Positions 33,892-55,525 of a stretch of 64,000 nt of DNA are shown piece by piece. This DNA is from Pelecanus crispus (Eukaryota; Chordata; Aves; Pelecaniformes; Pelecanidae), in the NCBI RefSeq assembly GCF_030463565.1, contig NC_134643.1, forward strand, positions 76,815,721-76,879,720. The letters are read 5' to 3'. Below the pieces are notes generated by a model, which ran no database searches, was not told the DNA's origin, and saw only the letters and a list, made by a program, of their open reading frames with translations. The position numbers and the translations under genes are program-made. Each line of letters starts with the position of its first letter. The first letter of the stretch is position 1.

Positions 33892-36335
33892 GGTGGGAGC
33901 ATTTAAAATGAGACATTAGAGTTAAAAAAAAAAGAGTGCTGGTTGTTTTACAAACTGATGGTAAAAATACTACGTCAGAGTCTTGCCTTCCTTTTCTAAA
34001 GGAAATTCTAAAAAAACGTTGGGTTTTGTTGTATTCTGGTTAATATGGTGAGCTACAAGTATTCTGGCAAAATAGTCTGCTTTTCTTAAAAGCAACTTCT
34101 TTTCCCTTCATAATAACTTTGAGGGCCTCACCCTTATCTGTGTACTCAATAGAAAAAGTAATGATCTTACATCTGAGCAGACTTACAGATTTTAATGTAT
34201 TTATAACCTAGTCACAGTATTAATATCATTTTTACTGTTCACACATGGCATGGCCAACTTTATGTGATAAGGTAGTGTCCATCCTTCTGCAAAGCTTCAC
34301 AAATTCCATTGGTAACTATCAGCTATATGATAAATACAGAAATTTCTATTCGGACTTTATTCTAAGAATATATGGAATGAAACGTATGTATCAGTTTAAA
34401 GTATTATTATAAACTGCTGTAAACAATATTTGAGGGAGGAAACGTGTGGATTTCTAGACCTTAATGCTTTATGCCCTCTGTGGAAAGATTGACATTTAAA
34501 GGTACTAATAGAGGAAATGATGCCAAGCTGTTATGCTACTGTTTAACATGCTTATAGGGTACTAAAGCTCTTCCTGACAGAGTTAACTTTTAGTAAGAGA
34601 TCAGATATCTTAATGAAGACCCCTTTGGCTGTGAAAAGGTCAACCTGGCCTAAAAATCAGTCAAGAAACATGAGAGGTTGATCTAGAGTACAGTAATTAA
34701 ATTATACAGATAGCTAAGTCTTCAGAGGCTATTCTTGTTGCTGTCTTCTAGTAGTAAACTATTAAGGTCAAAGAAGCAATTTGTCCAGTGAAGAAGATTC
34801 TCCAGGGCTTCCTAACGTTTAATCTTTGGATAAGACAATGTATTTTTAGGGTGTAATCCCCTCCTACCCCACAGTAGAATAGCTGGTTTTCCTGTTTCAG
34901 TGCTATTGTATAATTTTCTTCCTTTAAAGCATAATAGTAATTGACTTTTAAGTTCTCGCTTTTGATCAGCATTTCATGATTAGAGCACAATTTCCACCAG
35001 CTTTAAGCACAGCAGCTGAGATGGGTGGAAAAGATGCAATTGTAGTATGTGCTGTGCCAGATATCACAGAAAAAATGGTTGCAGCGCAAAAGGAATGAGT
35101 AGGGCCTGACTGTGGCTAGAGACAATCAGGCATGCACAGCTCCTACAGAGAAAAGAAGAAATGTCATGTTCACTTTTCTAGTCCCCAACACAGTCCACAA
35201 AAAGCTGCTAGAGAGAGCTCTACTCAGCCCTCTGAGGCCAAATTCTTTTCTGCAAAGTGGAAGGATTTAACGGTGGGATCCACAGGCAAAACCATAACGT
35301 GATTCTTTGTGACTAATGAAAGATATTTACCTGGCATCTTCACAGTTCCTCTCTTTCCTTTCACAGTGCCCTGGGTGTGTATGTCCAGTGTGTTTCTCCT
35401 CACCGTAATATTTCCTCTTAGCTCTGACACTGTAACACACTCGCAGTTTGTCCTCCACTGTCCATCAGCCCTGCTTGCTCTGCGCGTGCACACACATACA
35501 CATGCACGTCGGCACAGTGCAGCACTCTTCCACTTCAGTATTAAACCACCTCTGTAGATAAACATGACCAGAAGATGAGAGATGACTTGAAAGATCTCTC
35601 TTAAAAACATAAAGGATTACTGAGATTTTCTTTCCTTCTCTGGATCCTACAGTGAAAAATACTACTTTAATTCACCTTCCTGGCAAAGCTCAATATGTGC
35701 CAATTGGCACAAGTATAGAAGGTACAAATGTGTTCTCTGAAGGAAGCCAGTGAGGTCAGTAGCTTTAGATCAGAGAAGACTTTGGCCCAAGTCTCAACCT
35801 GTTTGGAGTGAACATCAATATCAATGATCAGGCAAAGGGCTGTGCATTTTCAGGTGGCTGATATTTTCTCTAGCAGTTCTATGAACAAAGATCTCAAGTT
35901 GCCAGCCCCTGTCAGGTGGTAAAACTGGAAGGGAAGGCTCCATGTGGTCTTCTGATAACCCCCACAAACACTGGACCTGTGAAAACTTGACCTCAGCCTT
36001 ACTAGTCTTTTGGGGAAAAGTTAAGCGTGACTTAGTGAAGGGTTGCCACACTGTGATGCATGATTCTTTATGGACTCCCTAAATCACACAGAGGCCTGAA
36101 CTGTAGGCTACCAAAACTCTTTGTTTTGTAAGCTGAGGGCACATGTCAGCCTGTGAGCTGTAAGAGGACATTTTCTGGGGGACTGAAAACCTAGTCAGCC
36201 TAGAAGATTAGAGCTGCAGATTGTTGGAAGGTAGGAGGGTGCGCTATGGATGTAAGACTAATGTTGTCTGACTCCTGACCTCTTCCCAAGCCATCTGTTC
36301 TTTGCCTCAGTCAGAGATAGGATCCTGGTTCTGGG

Positions 36336-37155
36336 ATCATAGAATCATAGAACGCTTTGGGTTGGAAGGGACCTTTAGAGGTCATCTAGCCCAACCCCCC
36401 TGCAGTGAGCAGGGACAGCTTTAATCAGATCAGGTTGCTCAGAGCCCCGTCCAACCTGACCTTCAATGTTGCCAGGGATGGGGCCTCCGCTGCCTCTCTG
36501 GGCAACCTGTTCCAGGGCTTGACCACCCTCATTGTAAAAAAATTTCTTTCTAATGTCTAGTCTAAATCTATTCTTCTTTAGTTTAAATCCGTTATTCCTT
36601 GGCCTGTCACAACAGGCCTTGCTAAAAAGATTCTCCCCATCTTTCCTGTAGGCCCCCTTTAAGTACTGGAAGGTTGCAATAAGGTCTCCTCGCAGCCTTC
36701 TCTTCTCCAGACTGAACAACCCGAACTCTCTCAGCCTGGCCTCATAGGAGAGGTGTTCCAGCCCTCGGATCATTTTGGTGGCCCTCTTCTGGACCTGCTC
36801 CAGCAGGTCCATGTCCTTCTTGTGCTGAGAGCCCCAGAGCTGGACGCAGTGCTCCAGATGAGGTCTCACCAGAGCAGAGTAGAGGGGCAGAATCACCTCC
36901 CTCGACCTGCTGGCCACGCTTCTTTTGATGCAGCCCAGGATACGGTTGGCTTTCTGGGCTGTGAGCGCACATTGCCGGCTCATGTCCAGCTTTTCATCCA
37001 CCAGTACCCCCAAGTCCTTCTCCGCAGGGCTGCTCTCAATCTCTTCATCCCCCAACCTGTACTGATACTGGGGGTTGCCCCGTCCCAGGTGCAGGACCTT
37101 GTACTTGGCCTTGTTGAACCTCATGAGGTTCACACAGGCCCACCTCTCCAGCTTG
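36336..37155 (-). mobile_element. CR1 LINE, 5'-truncated (twin copy 1), second subfamily
   Basis: Starts at the left with the tail ATCATAGAATCATAGAACG and the block 'ttgggttggaagggaccttt'. On the minus strand it encodes the RT thumb/C-terminal part (from KLERW... [16 protein letters not shown] to ...[21 protein letters not shown]). The catalytic YLDF and FADD motifs are upstream of the truncation and absent. One extra A in a homopolymer near 36536-36542 shifts the frame before the C-terminus, compared with the twin at 44634. Lies in GYS2 intron 4, antisense. Truncated at the same CR1 position as its twin. Confidence 0.95.
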
Positions 37156-38001
37156 TATACAGCATTACTGTATGATATGATACAATTCTTATACTCTTAC
37201 AGTCTTAACTCAGTTCATCTGGACTGGGAGAAATTTAGCTGCCTCTGCTCCAGTGGAAACCTGGGTGTTAAACCCTTAACACTGTGCACAGGAGCATAAT
37301 GAACACCAGAAGTAACACTGATGTGTCCTCAGCAGCATGTCACAAACAACAGACAGGCTAGGTCTGAGCTAAGGAACCCTGAGGCAATAACCATATAACA
37401 GATATTCAGTATACATTTCAGTTCCTAGATTCACATTTAAATCACTCTGATTCTGGAGGAAAGAAAGCGGGGGTGGGGAACAAAAAGAACAAAACAGAAG
37501 GTGACTTGCATGGTAACTGGTAGTGTGTGATATTTTTATTTACTTTTAAGTGTCTGAAGAACCCTGGGTAAACAGCTGGGTCAGGGACTGCTAACCTTAC
37601 CTACAGGTTACCGTCTTGAACTCTTCCAGATTCAACACTTTCTAATTTCAGTAACGAGCAGGGTATGTTATGAGCTTAATTCCCAAAGAGATATTATCAT
37701 AGATTTAACTATGCTTAAGAAGTTTTGCAGATCTAAATAGTCCAACTAGCAATGCATTTTTCCCATTGTCCCCATGCTCAGTGTAGCTTTTACACTGGTG
37801 AAAGTAAGGCTATGTTTGTTGCTAAGATAAACTGAACCAAATAGCTAACCAGAAGGTAGGAAGTTCTGAGAAAAAAATTCTGAGCCTGTGGAACCTTGTT
37901 TTCTTCAGGAGGAACTGACTTCTCAGCTGAAGATCAAGAATGTTTACCTTTTATTGCCTTCCCCGTTGTTTAAGGAGACTGGCTTATTTAGGGGCTTTTT
38001 T

Positions 38002-38041
38002 GGTTGGTTGGTTGGGGTTGTTTGGTTTTTTTTTTTTTTTT
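38002..38041 (+). repeat. GGTT-repeat followed by T16
   Basis: GGTTGGTTGGTTGGGG at 38002-38017, then a run of 16 T at 38026-38041. Four GG blocks with TT loops fit a two-tetrad G-quadruplex in the sense (pre-mRNA) strand. Confidence 0.8.
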
Positions 38042-39908
38042 GGTCTTGTTTCACCCCTCTAGGGTTTTAAATAGACCAATGCCTTTCATAAATTGACTAA
38101 GAGACACTGATGATCCAGGCTAGTTCACAGGTGAATAGACAGTTGTATCAGGAACAGTCTTTTTGGCAAATTATCTAACCTGCAATTTAATCTGAGAGGT
38201 GACCATCTGAAATGGTTTTGCAGACCGCTGGCCTGGCATATTGGAGAATTTTGTAGTCTTCAGCCTCTGATGCTTCTTACTAAAAAATTACCTCGAGTTA
38301 TAATGGAAAAAGTGCTCTAAGGAGAAGAAAAAAATATTAGTCTCAATCTTCATTGCCTTTTTCCTTATATAAGGTTGCCCTGCCAAAGTGTAACACTGTT
38401 ATTTAGACCTAGCAACATTTTACATTCGGCTCATACAAGTGTAGCTGAATCTAGTTTGCAAAGTGGTGGTGAATTCTAACCCAAGAGGTCTAACAGGAAA
38501 AGTACTGAAAATCTCAATGAAAATGAATTGTCAAGAGCTTTTATGCTGACAATATAGGAGCACAAGCTCTCATTCCACTTAGTACAGTACTGTCGCAGCT
38601 GTCACTGAGCTCAGTGTTATGCAAAGCTGATCCGCTTTGTTAGTAGAGCAGCTAATGGAAATCTGACTTAAGCCAGGAAGTGTAAATTTTGTTCTTTTTT
38701 CACATGGCAGAGCTATACCAGAATGAAAGTTCTATTTGCACAAGATACCAATCAATGGGAGTTAAATTTGATGTAAGCTGGATTTTAAAAAGAGTAATTC
38801 TTACATAATTGAGTCAATGGCAGCTAGTGAGATTATGCTAGAAATGAAGATCTTTCCATTCTACCTTTTGGTAGATAAGGAATTTGAACTTCAAGCCTAT
38901 CTCTGACTGTTACTGATTCCACTGCAGAATCAACTTGTGAATTTGAGTGTGCCACCAAATTTAAAGACCAGAAGAGATCATTTCATTCTCTGCCTAAAAT
39001 CCTCAGCTAAAAATTCATGCATCAAGCCTATGACTTCCATTTGAGACAAAACATGCTTACAAAAACATTATCCACTCTTGAGGTAAGGTTCAAGTGGTGA
39101 GGGGAATCTATATTATTTATGCATAGTTGTCACAAAGTTATTCATTACCAAAACTACATATTTTAATTCCAGCTTGAATTTGTCTTGGCCTAACTTCCAT
39201 TGGCTTTCATCATACTTTTTTTTTTTTTCTTTATGAAAGCATAGTCTAGTATCAGTATCTAGAGATTATGTGCAGTTTGTGACAAATAATTTATCTGTCT
39301 TTCAGAAAAGTATTTACATAGCTAGTATAGTCTTTCCTCCTTTTCCACTCTCAAATCATTCTTCTTGTGCTTTTGTAAATCCTTTGCATTTTTGAAGTAG
39401 GAGCGTCTGATTTGGATTTGTTGTTTCAGTGACTTGTTCACTGTTTCCAAGAGAAACATACCGCCAGTATCCCATAACTGCTTGATATTCTCTTCTTTTT
39501 GCATTCAAAGATCATCTTAACTGTCTTAACCAGAACGTCATGCTGAGAGGTTCAGTGATTACCTACTGTGCCCCCTAACATGCTAAATTTTAAGACATGA
39601 AGGAAATGTTATGCTCATCACATGGATCCATAGAAAGGACAGAAATGAGCTGAAATTTTTCCTCAGAATTGCATTGCAGCAAATGCAAGTTTTACTCCAA
39701 AGCATTATGCCTGTGGAACGTCTTCCTGTTTTGCTTTGAAATTAGGGAGGCATTTTCCACTCTAATCCTTGTCATCATGTAAATTCTAATAATCTGCTTC
39801 GTTTCTAACAGTCAGTGTAGGAGGGGATCCTCACTGGGAGCGGTGGAATATTTACAGGGAAGTGGATATTGAAGTCATGAGTCTTTAAAAGTCACTGAGG
39901 GAAGAAAT

Positions 39909-39960
39909 GGTTGGACTCAATTATCTTAAGGGTCTTTTCCAACCTAAATGATTCTATAAA
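39909..39960 (+). mobile_element. Old CR1 3'-end remnant, sense orientation
   Basis: GGTTGGACTCAATTATCTTA then 'gggtcttttccaacctaaat' and 'gattctat' is the CR1 3' terminal block in plus orientation. It is diverged, and it is the only CR1 piece in the window on the same strand as the genes. Homology may extend left to about 39830 but is not clear. Confidence 0.85.
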
Positions 39961-42900
39961 CAGTTAATCTGACTTAGATCTGATTTTCTCTTGATGCAGC
40001 TTTCGTTTGTGGCTTTGCTAGTGTTCCCATTTGCTGATAACAGCAAACAAACAAAAGTAAGCATGACACACTTCACAGATATTTTGCTTTGCCCTTGCTG
40101 AATGTGAATGCTATAGAACATAGTTCACAGGTGCCCGAGCTATAGCAGACAAGCATTCAGACAGCAGAGCCAATTACTGAACAGAAACATTGGTTTGGGG
40201 GTGAAAAGCAAACTGGCTGCCCTGGTGTTCTGCTTCATTTTGGCATATTGGCTCAATACAGTGCCATGCCCCATGTTGCCTCTAATTCTGGAGATAATAC
40301 TGCCACAGCAAGCTCAGCTGTCTTTGTACAGTACTGTGGACTAAATTTGTCTCCCATGCTGTCTCATCAATTAAGTTCCACTTAACCTGCCCTTCAACTT
40401 GCCTAAGGTGTGTTTTTGGAAGTCACTTGCCCAGCCTGTTCAGAGGTGCACAATGAGGTTTCTTAGTCCACACTATAAGTGAGTTCAAAGGTCAAGATCT
40501 TGCTTTCCCAATCGGTGGAGGAAACTGCTGGAGAGTGAGAGCAAATGAAATGTGAGAACTCTGTGACCTCAGTTTATACTTGCTAATAGACATGAAATTG
40601 TGTACCTTTGGAAAAGCGTGCCAAAAGTCATGCAAGCATGTGCAAAATAAAATCTTTCCAATTTCCAGAAGATGAAAAAATGAATAGCAATGAGGAAATA
40701 AACATCAATATGTGTATGTATTAAATGCTTTCATGCAATCAGAGAAACAAAAGCTAGCAAAAAATAAGCTATAGTGCTTTGAAGAATCCTTTTATGAACC
40801 TTTCTCCCAGTAGTGCTGGAGGGAGTGTTTATCTACAGTTAGCAAACATGTCCCAAATTTAGTTTTTAATTACATTCTGTAAAGAATCCATTCGTGGTGA
40901 GAAAAGGAAAAGAAAACAAAAACCTTTTAAAGTTTGGCCAGCTATTTGTTTGCAAGCAATTTTAAAATTATTTTTAATATGAATTCAAGCGTATTTGAAA
41001 AAAACTTGCATAGTTTTGACTGTGCAGTGGTACCCCATCCCATTTGTGTGTTTGCCCAGCATGCTAAAGAGCTGTCGCATTTTGCATCTTTGGTACATAG
41101 AATGGTTGAACAATTATAATGATTTTTGGTTTTGTTATTGTTCAATATGCAGCTTCCTACCTTATTTATGATGTGTTATTAAGATTTCTGCTCTGAAGAA
41201 TGTTTCTGTGATTTGCTTAGAGCTGTTTTGCAGCATTCATCAGTGGTATCTAAATGCTCCAGAAACATTAATTAGTTTACCACACCCATATGAAGGGAGG
41301 TAGCTCATCATCCACGGTTTTTTAGGGAAGCTTTTATTGGAATTAACAGTACCAGGTACTTTATAACCTCAGAGCATAGGTCCAGTGGATTTCAGATGTA
41401 GATGTGAATACTCAACACTTCAACAGATCAGACTCAAAGATACCAAGGTAGTCTCCCAGAAAAGGAGAAACACACAGTTAAGAACTGTATGTGAAAGATT
41501 TGGTTTAGGGTAAGCAAAGCATCATGCTAGAGATCTGTGGCACTCTCAGGAGTCAAATTAATTCATCTTCATTTTTCTCTTCCTCTACCCTCCTGCCTTG
41601 TGCTTTTTCTACTATTCAACTTCTGTGACAAATGAGATCTATGTTCTAGAGAAAAGATCTTCTTTTGTGACATGGTTGTATTTCATGCACCAAAATTTTC
41701 ATGGGGAAAATATGATATATGATGATACAACTGAAAAATGGGATTGTAATGTATAGCATATTATGTGGTAAAGCATATTTCCTAGCTTTGCTAAAAATCT
41801 CTTTGGCAAGCTTTAGAAACTCTTGATATACAGGATCATCAACACCAAAAGAAAGCATCTAGTTTCTCTAGAACTTTTCAGCTGAGATTTTTCAAGATTC
41901 CTTTTTTGGTCACATTATTAGTTGAAAATGCCACCTTATAGTGGAAGCCACTTTCCCACCAGCAGTGTAGCACCACTGCAAAATTAGTGTGTTCAGTGGA
42001 TAAAAGCAGTTAAGTTTCTTAGCAAAACATTTGTAAGATACCTGTATCTACATCTATATCTATCTAAGTAAAAATAAAAAATGTTTGCTTAAATCTTGTT
42101 CCCTGAAATGGTTCACATTTGCTGAAGTTTCTTAAAATATGTTCTATACCAACCTTAAGCATGTACTCAGTATGAAAAATCATGGTCTAAATAGCTTTAC
42201 TTCTGGCTAAGTTCTGAAGTACTAAAAGCAACTAGCTGTGGCAAAGGTCAGGTAGTCCTAACTATAGAAAGTGCTGTCTGTCCAGCCTATAATAATGGTT
42301 AAATCTATTATGGTCAGTGAAGTTACAGAGTCAAATGCAATCAAAATCAGACTGTGCATCTAGCATTAGGCAGTGATAATGATAGAGCTCATTGAGAATC
42401 ATTGTCACTCTCCATGTAACTCACACAGTCTATTCGGTGCCCATGCTGTTGACCTTAGGAGGTCAACACTTCTGTTCCCAGAAGTGAAACATCATGTAAG
42501 ACTAAGAGGCTTGTAATTTAATCGTAATCATTGACACCCCATTAGCATTATTCTTTTTTAGACTACATTGTAGTGATTTTGCAGTGGGTATCATTAGTGA
42601 ACATTTTAACTTTTAAGCATGGGCTCAATAGGTATTGTGCACTTTCTTCTCATCAGGATAACATAAGCTTAGTAAAAAAAGAGGTAGCTGCAAGATTTAA
42701 AGATGATTTAGAAATACTTTGGTATTTGGGATGGTCTATCTAGCAGTTTAACTTACATTTGCCTCTAGAAATTAATGCAGTTCAAATTGAAGTAAAAGGA
42801 GCAGCAAATAATAGTGGTGGAGTTGGGGGAAGAACATCTCTGATATCTCATTTTCTATTTTCTGTGTTCCCTCGGGATTTGTGACTGAGTTCTTACATCC

Positions 42901-43388
42901 TACTTCTCCACCACAACTCCATTTCTCTCTTACCTACCCATGATTCCCACCATTCTACCCAGTCCCCAGGTTCTCTCCTCATCCCCATTCCTTTTTTCTT
43001 CTTTCCCCTATACCTTCAGTTACCAGCAACTTCCCTGCTCTCCCAGGTTTTCCAACAATCCCAGGCAAGATGCAGCATGACATATTGCCAGCTAGCAGGC
43101 CAAGTAGCACAGATCCTTACCTTTCATGGGATCATTAATCTAGGTCTCCCTCCATTGCAGAGCTGACGTTTTTTCACAAACATGGAGGAACTGAGACCTC
43201 TCTTGCTCCTTCAAACTCCAAATTTGAAGTTGATAAAATGATTCAAAAAACAGAAAGACAAACCAACAACATAATCACGTGATTCTTATTCCCTGGGGAA
43301 ATCAAGCTTAACAAATGAGGACCTTCTTTGTGGTAATGTCTGATGAGCATGTCACACAGGTGTCTTTTTTGTTTGTTTTATTATTTAA

Positions 43389-48245
<4,857 letters not shown>

Positions 48246-48363
48246 ATGTTGTCACCCCAAATGGCTTGAACATTAAGAAATTTTCAGCAATGCATGAGTT
48301 TCAGAATTTGCATTCCATGTACAAGGCTAGGATCCAAGAGTTCATTCGAGGTCATTTCTATGG
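48246..48363 (+). CDS. GYS2: GYS2 exon 6 (residues 276-314)
   Basis: Acceptor TGCTTTTCCAG, donor TATGG|GTATGC. Encodes (D)[20 protein letters not shown] and [18 protein letters not shown], the hinge between the two Rossmann domains; TPNGL is a family signature. Gly315 is split GG|C with exon 7. Confidence 0.97.
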
Positions 48364-48766
48364 GTATGCTTTTACTTTTCAAAAATTAGCAACAGTTGTC
48401 CAACACTATTTAAAGCAAGAACCGAACCAGGAAGACTAACAAATACTTCATTGAGGAAGTGAAATGTTACCAACTTATTCAAGTATCTGGGATTTCTCAG
48501 ACAGAAGCTAAAGGAATTTTAGACACCAGTTCCAGATCTGCTTAGCAGATTGTGGGATCAGGCAGAAGGTCTTGATTTTTTCATTATTTACCGAAGATGC
48601 AGTGTATCGGATTAAGATAGTCGTCTTAATTTAAAAAACAGCAGAAAAGCCTCACTGTCATTATTTTCTTGGCATAATAAATTCCTCCAGAATAGAAAGC
48701 TGTTGTGTGTTTTGTTTGATTATATGTTGAGAAATACTTTGTGCTTGTCTGTCTGCTTGGTTTTAG
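48364..48766 (+). other. GYS2: GYS2 intron 6
   Basis: 403 bp, the shortest intron here, GT-AG, acceptor CTTGGTTTTAG. No repeats recognised. Confidence 0.9.
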
Positions 48767-48887
48767 CCACCTTGACTTCAGTCTTGAGAAGACCTTATTT
48801 TTCTTCATTGCTGGGAGATATGAGTTTTCCAACAAAGGAGCTGATATGTTTCTAGAAGCCTTATCAAGATTAAACTTTTTGCTAAGG
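48767..48887 (+). CDS. GYS2: GYS2 exon 7 (residues 315-355)
   Basis: Encodes (G)[20 protein letters not shown] followed by [20 protein letters not shown]. The GRYEFSNKG segment is the start of the C-terminal nucleotide-binding domain, with the basic residues that hold the UDP phosphate in GT-B glycogen synthases (family knowledge). Donor AGG|GTAAGA. Confidence 0.97.
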
Positions 48888-49340
48888 GTAAGAAAGCTTC
48901 TGCAAATGTAGATAACGTAGAGCTTATGCTCAAACTTACCATACTATGGAAGTCACCTGCAAGAATTTCCATGCCATACTCTGGTTTATAGGAAAATAAG
49001 TATGGGATATTCAGAGTTTTCATGAAGTGCTCTCCCTGTATCATCAGAGAATATAAGAATCTCATGGTGCTTGAAAATAATTGATTACATAGTTCAAGAA
49101 GTTAATCCATGGTTACCTCCCTTGTTTTTAGAGAAAAATACTGAAAATATGATTCAAGAATTTACCCTGAAGGTTTACATATTAGAAGGCAAATAAAAAT
49201 AATCCTTTAATGATGCAATTTAAAAATACTTTTTTAGTAAATTGATTAATTCATTAGGACCTGACCATGACCTTTTAAATATTTGAGTAGTATTATCACA
49301 CTGGATGGGAATCTTGCATTAAAATTCACAGTATGGCAGT

Positions 49341-49440
49341 GGCCACTCACTCTTCTGTGCTTCTGTTTCCTCAGGCAAAAAATGAGTGCAGTGTTTCTAA
49401 ATGCCTTTATGGAGTACTTTAATGAAGATAAGACCTGGAC
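49341..49440 (+). repeat. MIR-like ancient SINE remnant
   Basis: 'cactcttctgtgcttctgtt' followed by 'tcctcaggcaaaaaatgagtg' follows the MIR body (acctctctgtgcctcagtttcctcatctgtaaaatgggg). Diverged, in GYS2 intron 7. Confidence 0.5.
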
Positions 49441-49806
49441 CTTGTCATGATCAAAGAGCAGAACACTTACCACCTACAAATGAGGTCATTGAAAATGTCT
49501 CCAGATGTGTCCCAAAGACTGATACATTTAAAAAAAAAAAATGCTAATCAGTTTTCAGTCATCTAGCAAGGATCAATTGACTGTTGTCCCAGACAGTCTC
49601 TTTTGTACTCTATCACTTAAATTATATGGCAAATCTGGATAAAAATCTTGATACTATATTGTCAGCAGGGCTGAAAAAATATTAATGTTCAAACCCTTAA
49701 GTACACTTAGAGGTTCTACCACCACCTTCTATTAATACACCATTAAAGCCTGTGGACTTTCTGGAAATACTTAATCCATTCACTCACACAAAAGGTCACC
49801 TCACAT

Positions 49807-49848
49807 AACTGAAGAATGTCTTCCACAACTGAAGAATGTCTTCCACAA
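49807..49848. repeat. 20-bp tandem duplication
   Basis: AACTGAAGAATGTCTTCCAC is present twice in direct succession with no mismatch: a young local duplication in intron 7. Confidence 0.9.
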
Positions 49849-51374
49849 CTTTGCCAAACAACTGACTTCTGTTGTTTGGTAATGCTGTGCAACATCAGCC
49901 ACCTTTTAATGGCATTTACATAGCTATTAACTATAAATGCTGATTATGTAGAATGTCTTATGCTTGAGCAATGATTGCAGCAATCTCTTATTGTATGTAA
50001 TGATTTATATGACATCAATGACAAGCTAGGCTGGTGGAAAGTCAAAGGAAACTGAGGCTAGTTTTCCAAAGCTCTCTAGAACAGTGTACTGGGACTTGCT
50101 TGTCCTATAAGCTGAGGCTGGCTTTATTGCATTACTGTTCCAACATGCGTGCCAGCACTTGATTAGCTGTTCAAAGAACACTTGCTCTGTAATTATTTCA
50201 AGAGGTAATTCCACTGGGAACAGCCGAATACATGTACTACTTGTGAATCTGGGAATGATGGTGCTTCTTAAACAAGTCCCAGTGGTGAGCCTGAACCTAA
50301 AAAATACATAGCATCGGATGGAATTATTTTATTTTATAAAGTTATTTTCCTTTGCTACTTGAAAACCTTACTAACATTTTGGAAATAAAATATGAATGTT
50401 GGGACAGATCATTAATACTCACGGAGATCATAGCATGATGGACTTTGAATGTGCCTAGAAGACAGGGAAGAACCTTAAAATGGTAGATGACTCCCATAGG
50501 TTATTTTATACTACACATTTCACTGTACCTCAGTCTGAAAGAAGGCATGCTAATAGCATGTTTGTGTGTCTAAAGTTTAGAATGGAGGCATTTCAAACTA
50601 ATTTAATTTTTACAGCTCTGAACAGAGTTCACCCTTAGCTTTTCTTTAAATAGTTACTGACAAGAGTACAACCTCATTCTGCTCCATGTGAGGAATCCCT
50701 CAGGGTCCTGGTATTCTGAATCTTGTTAGCACACAGAAGAAACCAGCAAGTGAAACCTTCTATAAGTAAACTGTCTGATTTTACAGCAAATGCTTTTTGC
50801 CTTTGCAGTAGCTGGATATGAGAGATGAGCAAGAAGTTACTTGCAGCTTTTTGTGTGTCTAGCAGGTTCTTTGCCAGGGGTTCAGGTAGACAGTGGTTGC
50901 TATTGTGCCTCTTTCTGCCTATACCTCTGGGGCACTATTGCTATAGAAGGTAGTTCTGCTTGATACTGTAGGGAATCCCTCACCCCATGCCTGGGCATAC
51001 CCCAGCTAGCAAACTAATTACTCACTCCTTTGAGCCAACAGAGTTTGTGTCAGGTAAGAAAATGTGTGTAGGATTTTTATTTTTTGCAGTTTATGTTCAC
51101 ATCCTAAGCCATGGCCTCCGAACCATGAGAAGTCAGGAAGATCTCTATTGCCCAAATTGGAATCAGGTGACATCTGTTTGCCTGTATCTATCCTTATATA
51201 TCTCTCTGACTTGACAAAAACTTCATAGCTAAAGGGAGAGGTATAAAATCAGAGCCTTCCTGGATGACCAATCAAAGTGTGTTGGCTTTTCCTGTGACTA
51301 ATTATTACTGTTAAAGTTGGCTGTGATACTTTGTGGTGAGATTTTTTCTTTCTCTCCATCTTCTGTCCATGTAG

Positions 51375-54735
<3,361 letters not shown>

Positions 54736-54795
54736 GGACACTGCACAATCTGTGAAAGAAAAGTTTGGAAAGAAACTCTACAATGCCCTGCTAAA
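54736..54795 (+). CDS. GYS2: GYS2 exon 9 (residues 391-410)
   Basis: A 60-bp small exon encoding (W)DTAQSVKEKFGKKLYNALL. Matches VKEKFGKKLYDALL of the family. Donor AAA|GTGAGT; Lys411 is split AA|A with exon 10, where mammals have Arg. Confidence 0.95.
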
Positions 54796-55446
54796 GTGAG
54801 TGTGTAGGTTACTTTGCTCTGCCTTGCAGAGCCACATATTCAGCTGGCTTACCTGTGGTGTCTCAGTGCTTCTACTCTTTGTGTAAGAAATTTTGACATC
54901 CATAGGAAGGGCATAGGAGAAGGATATGGGACCCTCTGTTCCATATACAGGTTGCTTGTTCAATAAGCAAATCACAGAGAAAAAATTTAAAGGTACTAGC
55001 ACCCCATTGTGGAAAGAGTCTTAAGAGACATGGGGGATATCTAAGTAACACAAAGGCTTACTCACTGTCAAAAATGAGGTACTACAGCTTAAAAAAACGC
55101 CAGAGACAAAGTAATATGTATTAGTGGCTTAGTCATATCCTTTCAAAAGACAGTTGGAAGTGAATGACCCAAAGCACAGATGAGATGACTGGAACTTCAG
55201 CAAAAACAAGGTGTGTCTGAAAAAGAGAAAAAAAGAATTCTTTAGCTTCTTTGGAAGCTAATTGGAAGGTCACCAAGTGTGTGGGAGAACAAAATGTAGG
55301 GAATATAGAAGGGCCATGAAAACAAAGGAAAGATTCATGTTGACATCAGCAGATTTCAGATCAGACCTTGCTTGCCATTGCTTCATTTTCTTTATACAAC
55401 TGATAATAAGTCATTTGGTAAAACAGGCTCTGTGTTGCCTCTGCAG
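54796..55446 (+). other. GYS2: GYS2 intron 9
   Basis: 651 bp, GT-AG, acceptor TTGCCTCTGCAG. No repeats recognised. Confidence 0.9.
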
Positions 55447-55525
55447 AGGAGAAATTCCAGACTTGAACAAGATTCTTGACCGAGATGATATAACCATTAT
55501 GAAAAGAGCCATCTTTTCAACTCAG
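55447..55525 (+). CDS. GYS2: GYS2 exon 10 (residues 411-437)
   Basis: 79 bp encoding (K)[18 protein letters not shown] and KRAIFSTQ. Ends in phase 0 at CAG|GTCAGA. Part of the animal-specific insertion between the Rossmann strands of the C-terminal domain, well matched to mammalian GYS2. Confidence 0.96.

Larger units (their letters stand above)
48888..51374 (+). other. GYS2: GYS2 intron 7
   Basis: 2.5 kb, GT-AG. Holds a MIR-like remnant (49341-49440), a poly(A) run (about 49530) and a 20-bp tandem duplication (49807-49848). Confidence 0.88.
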
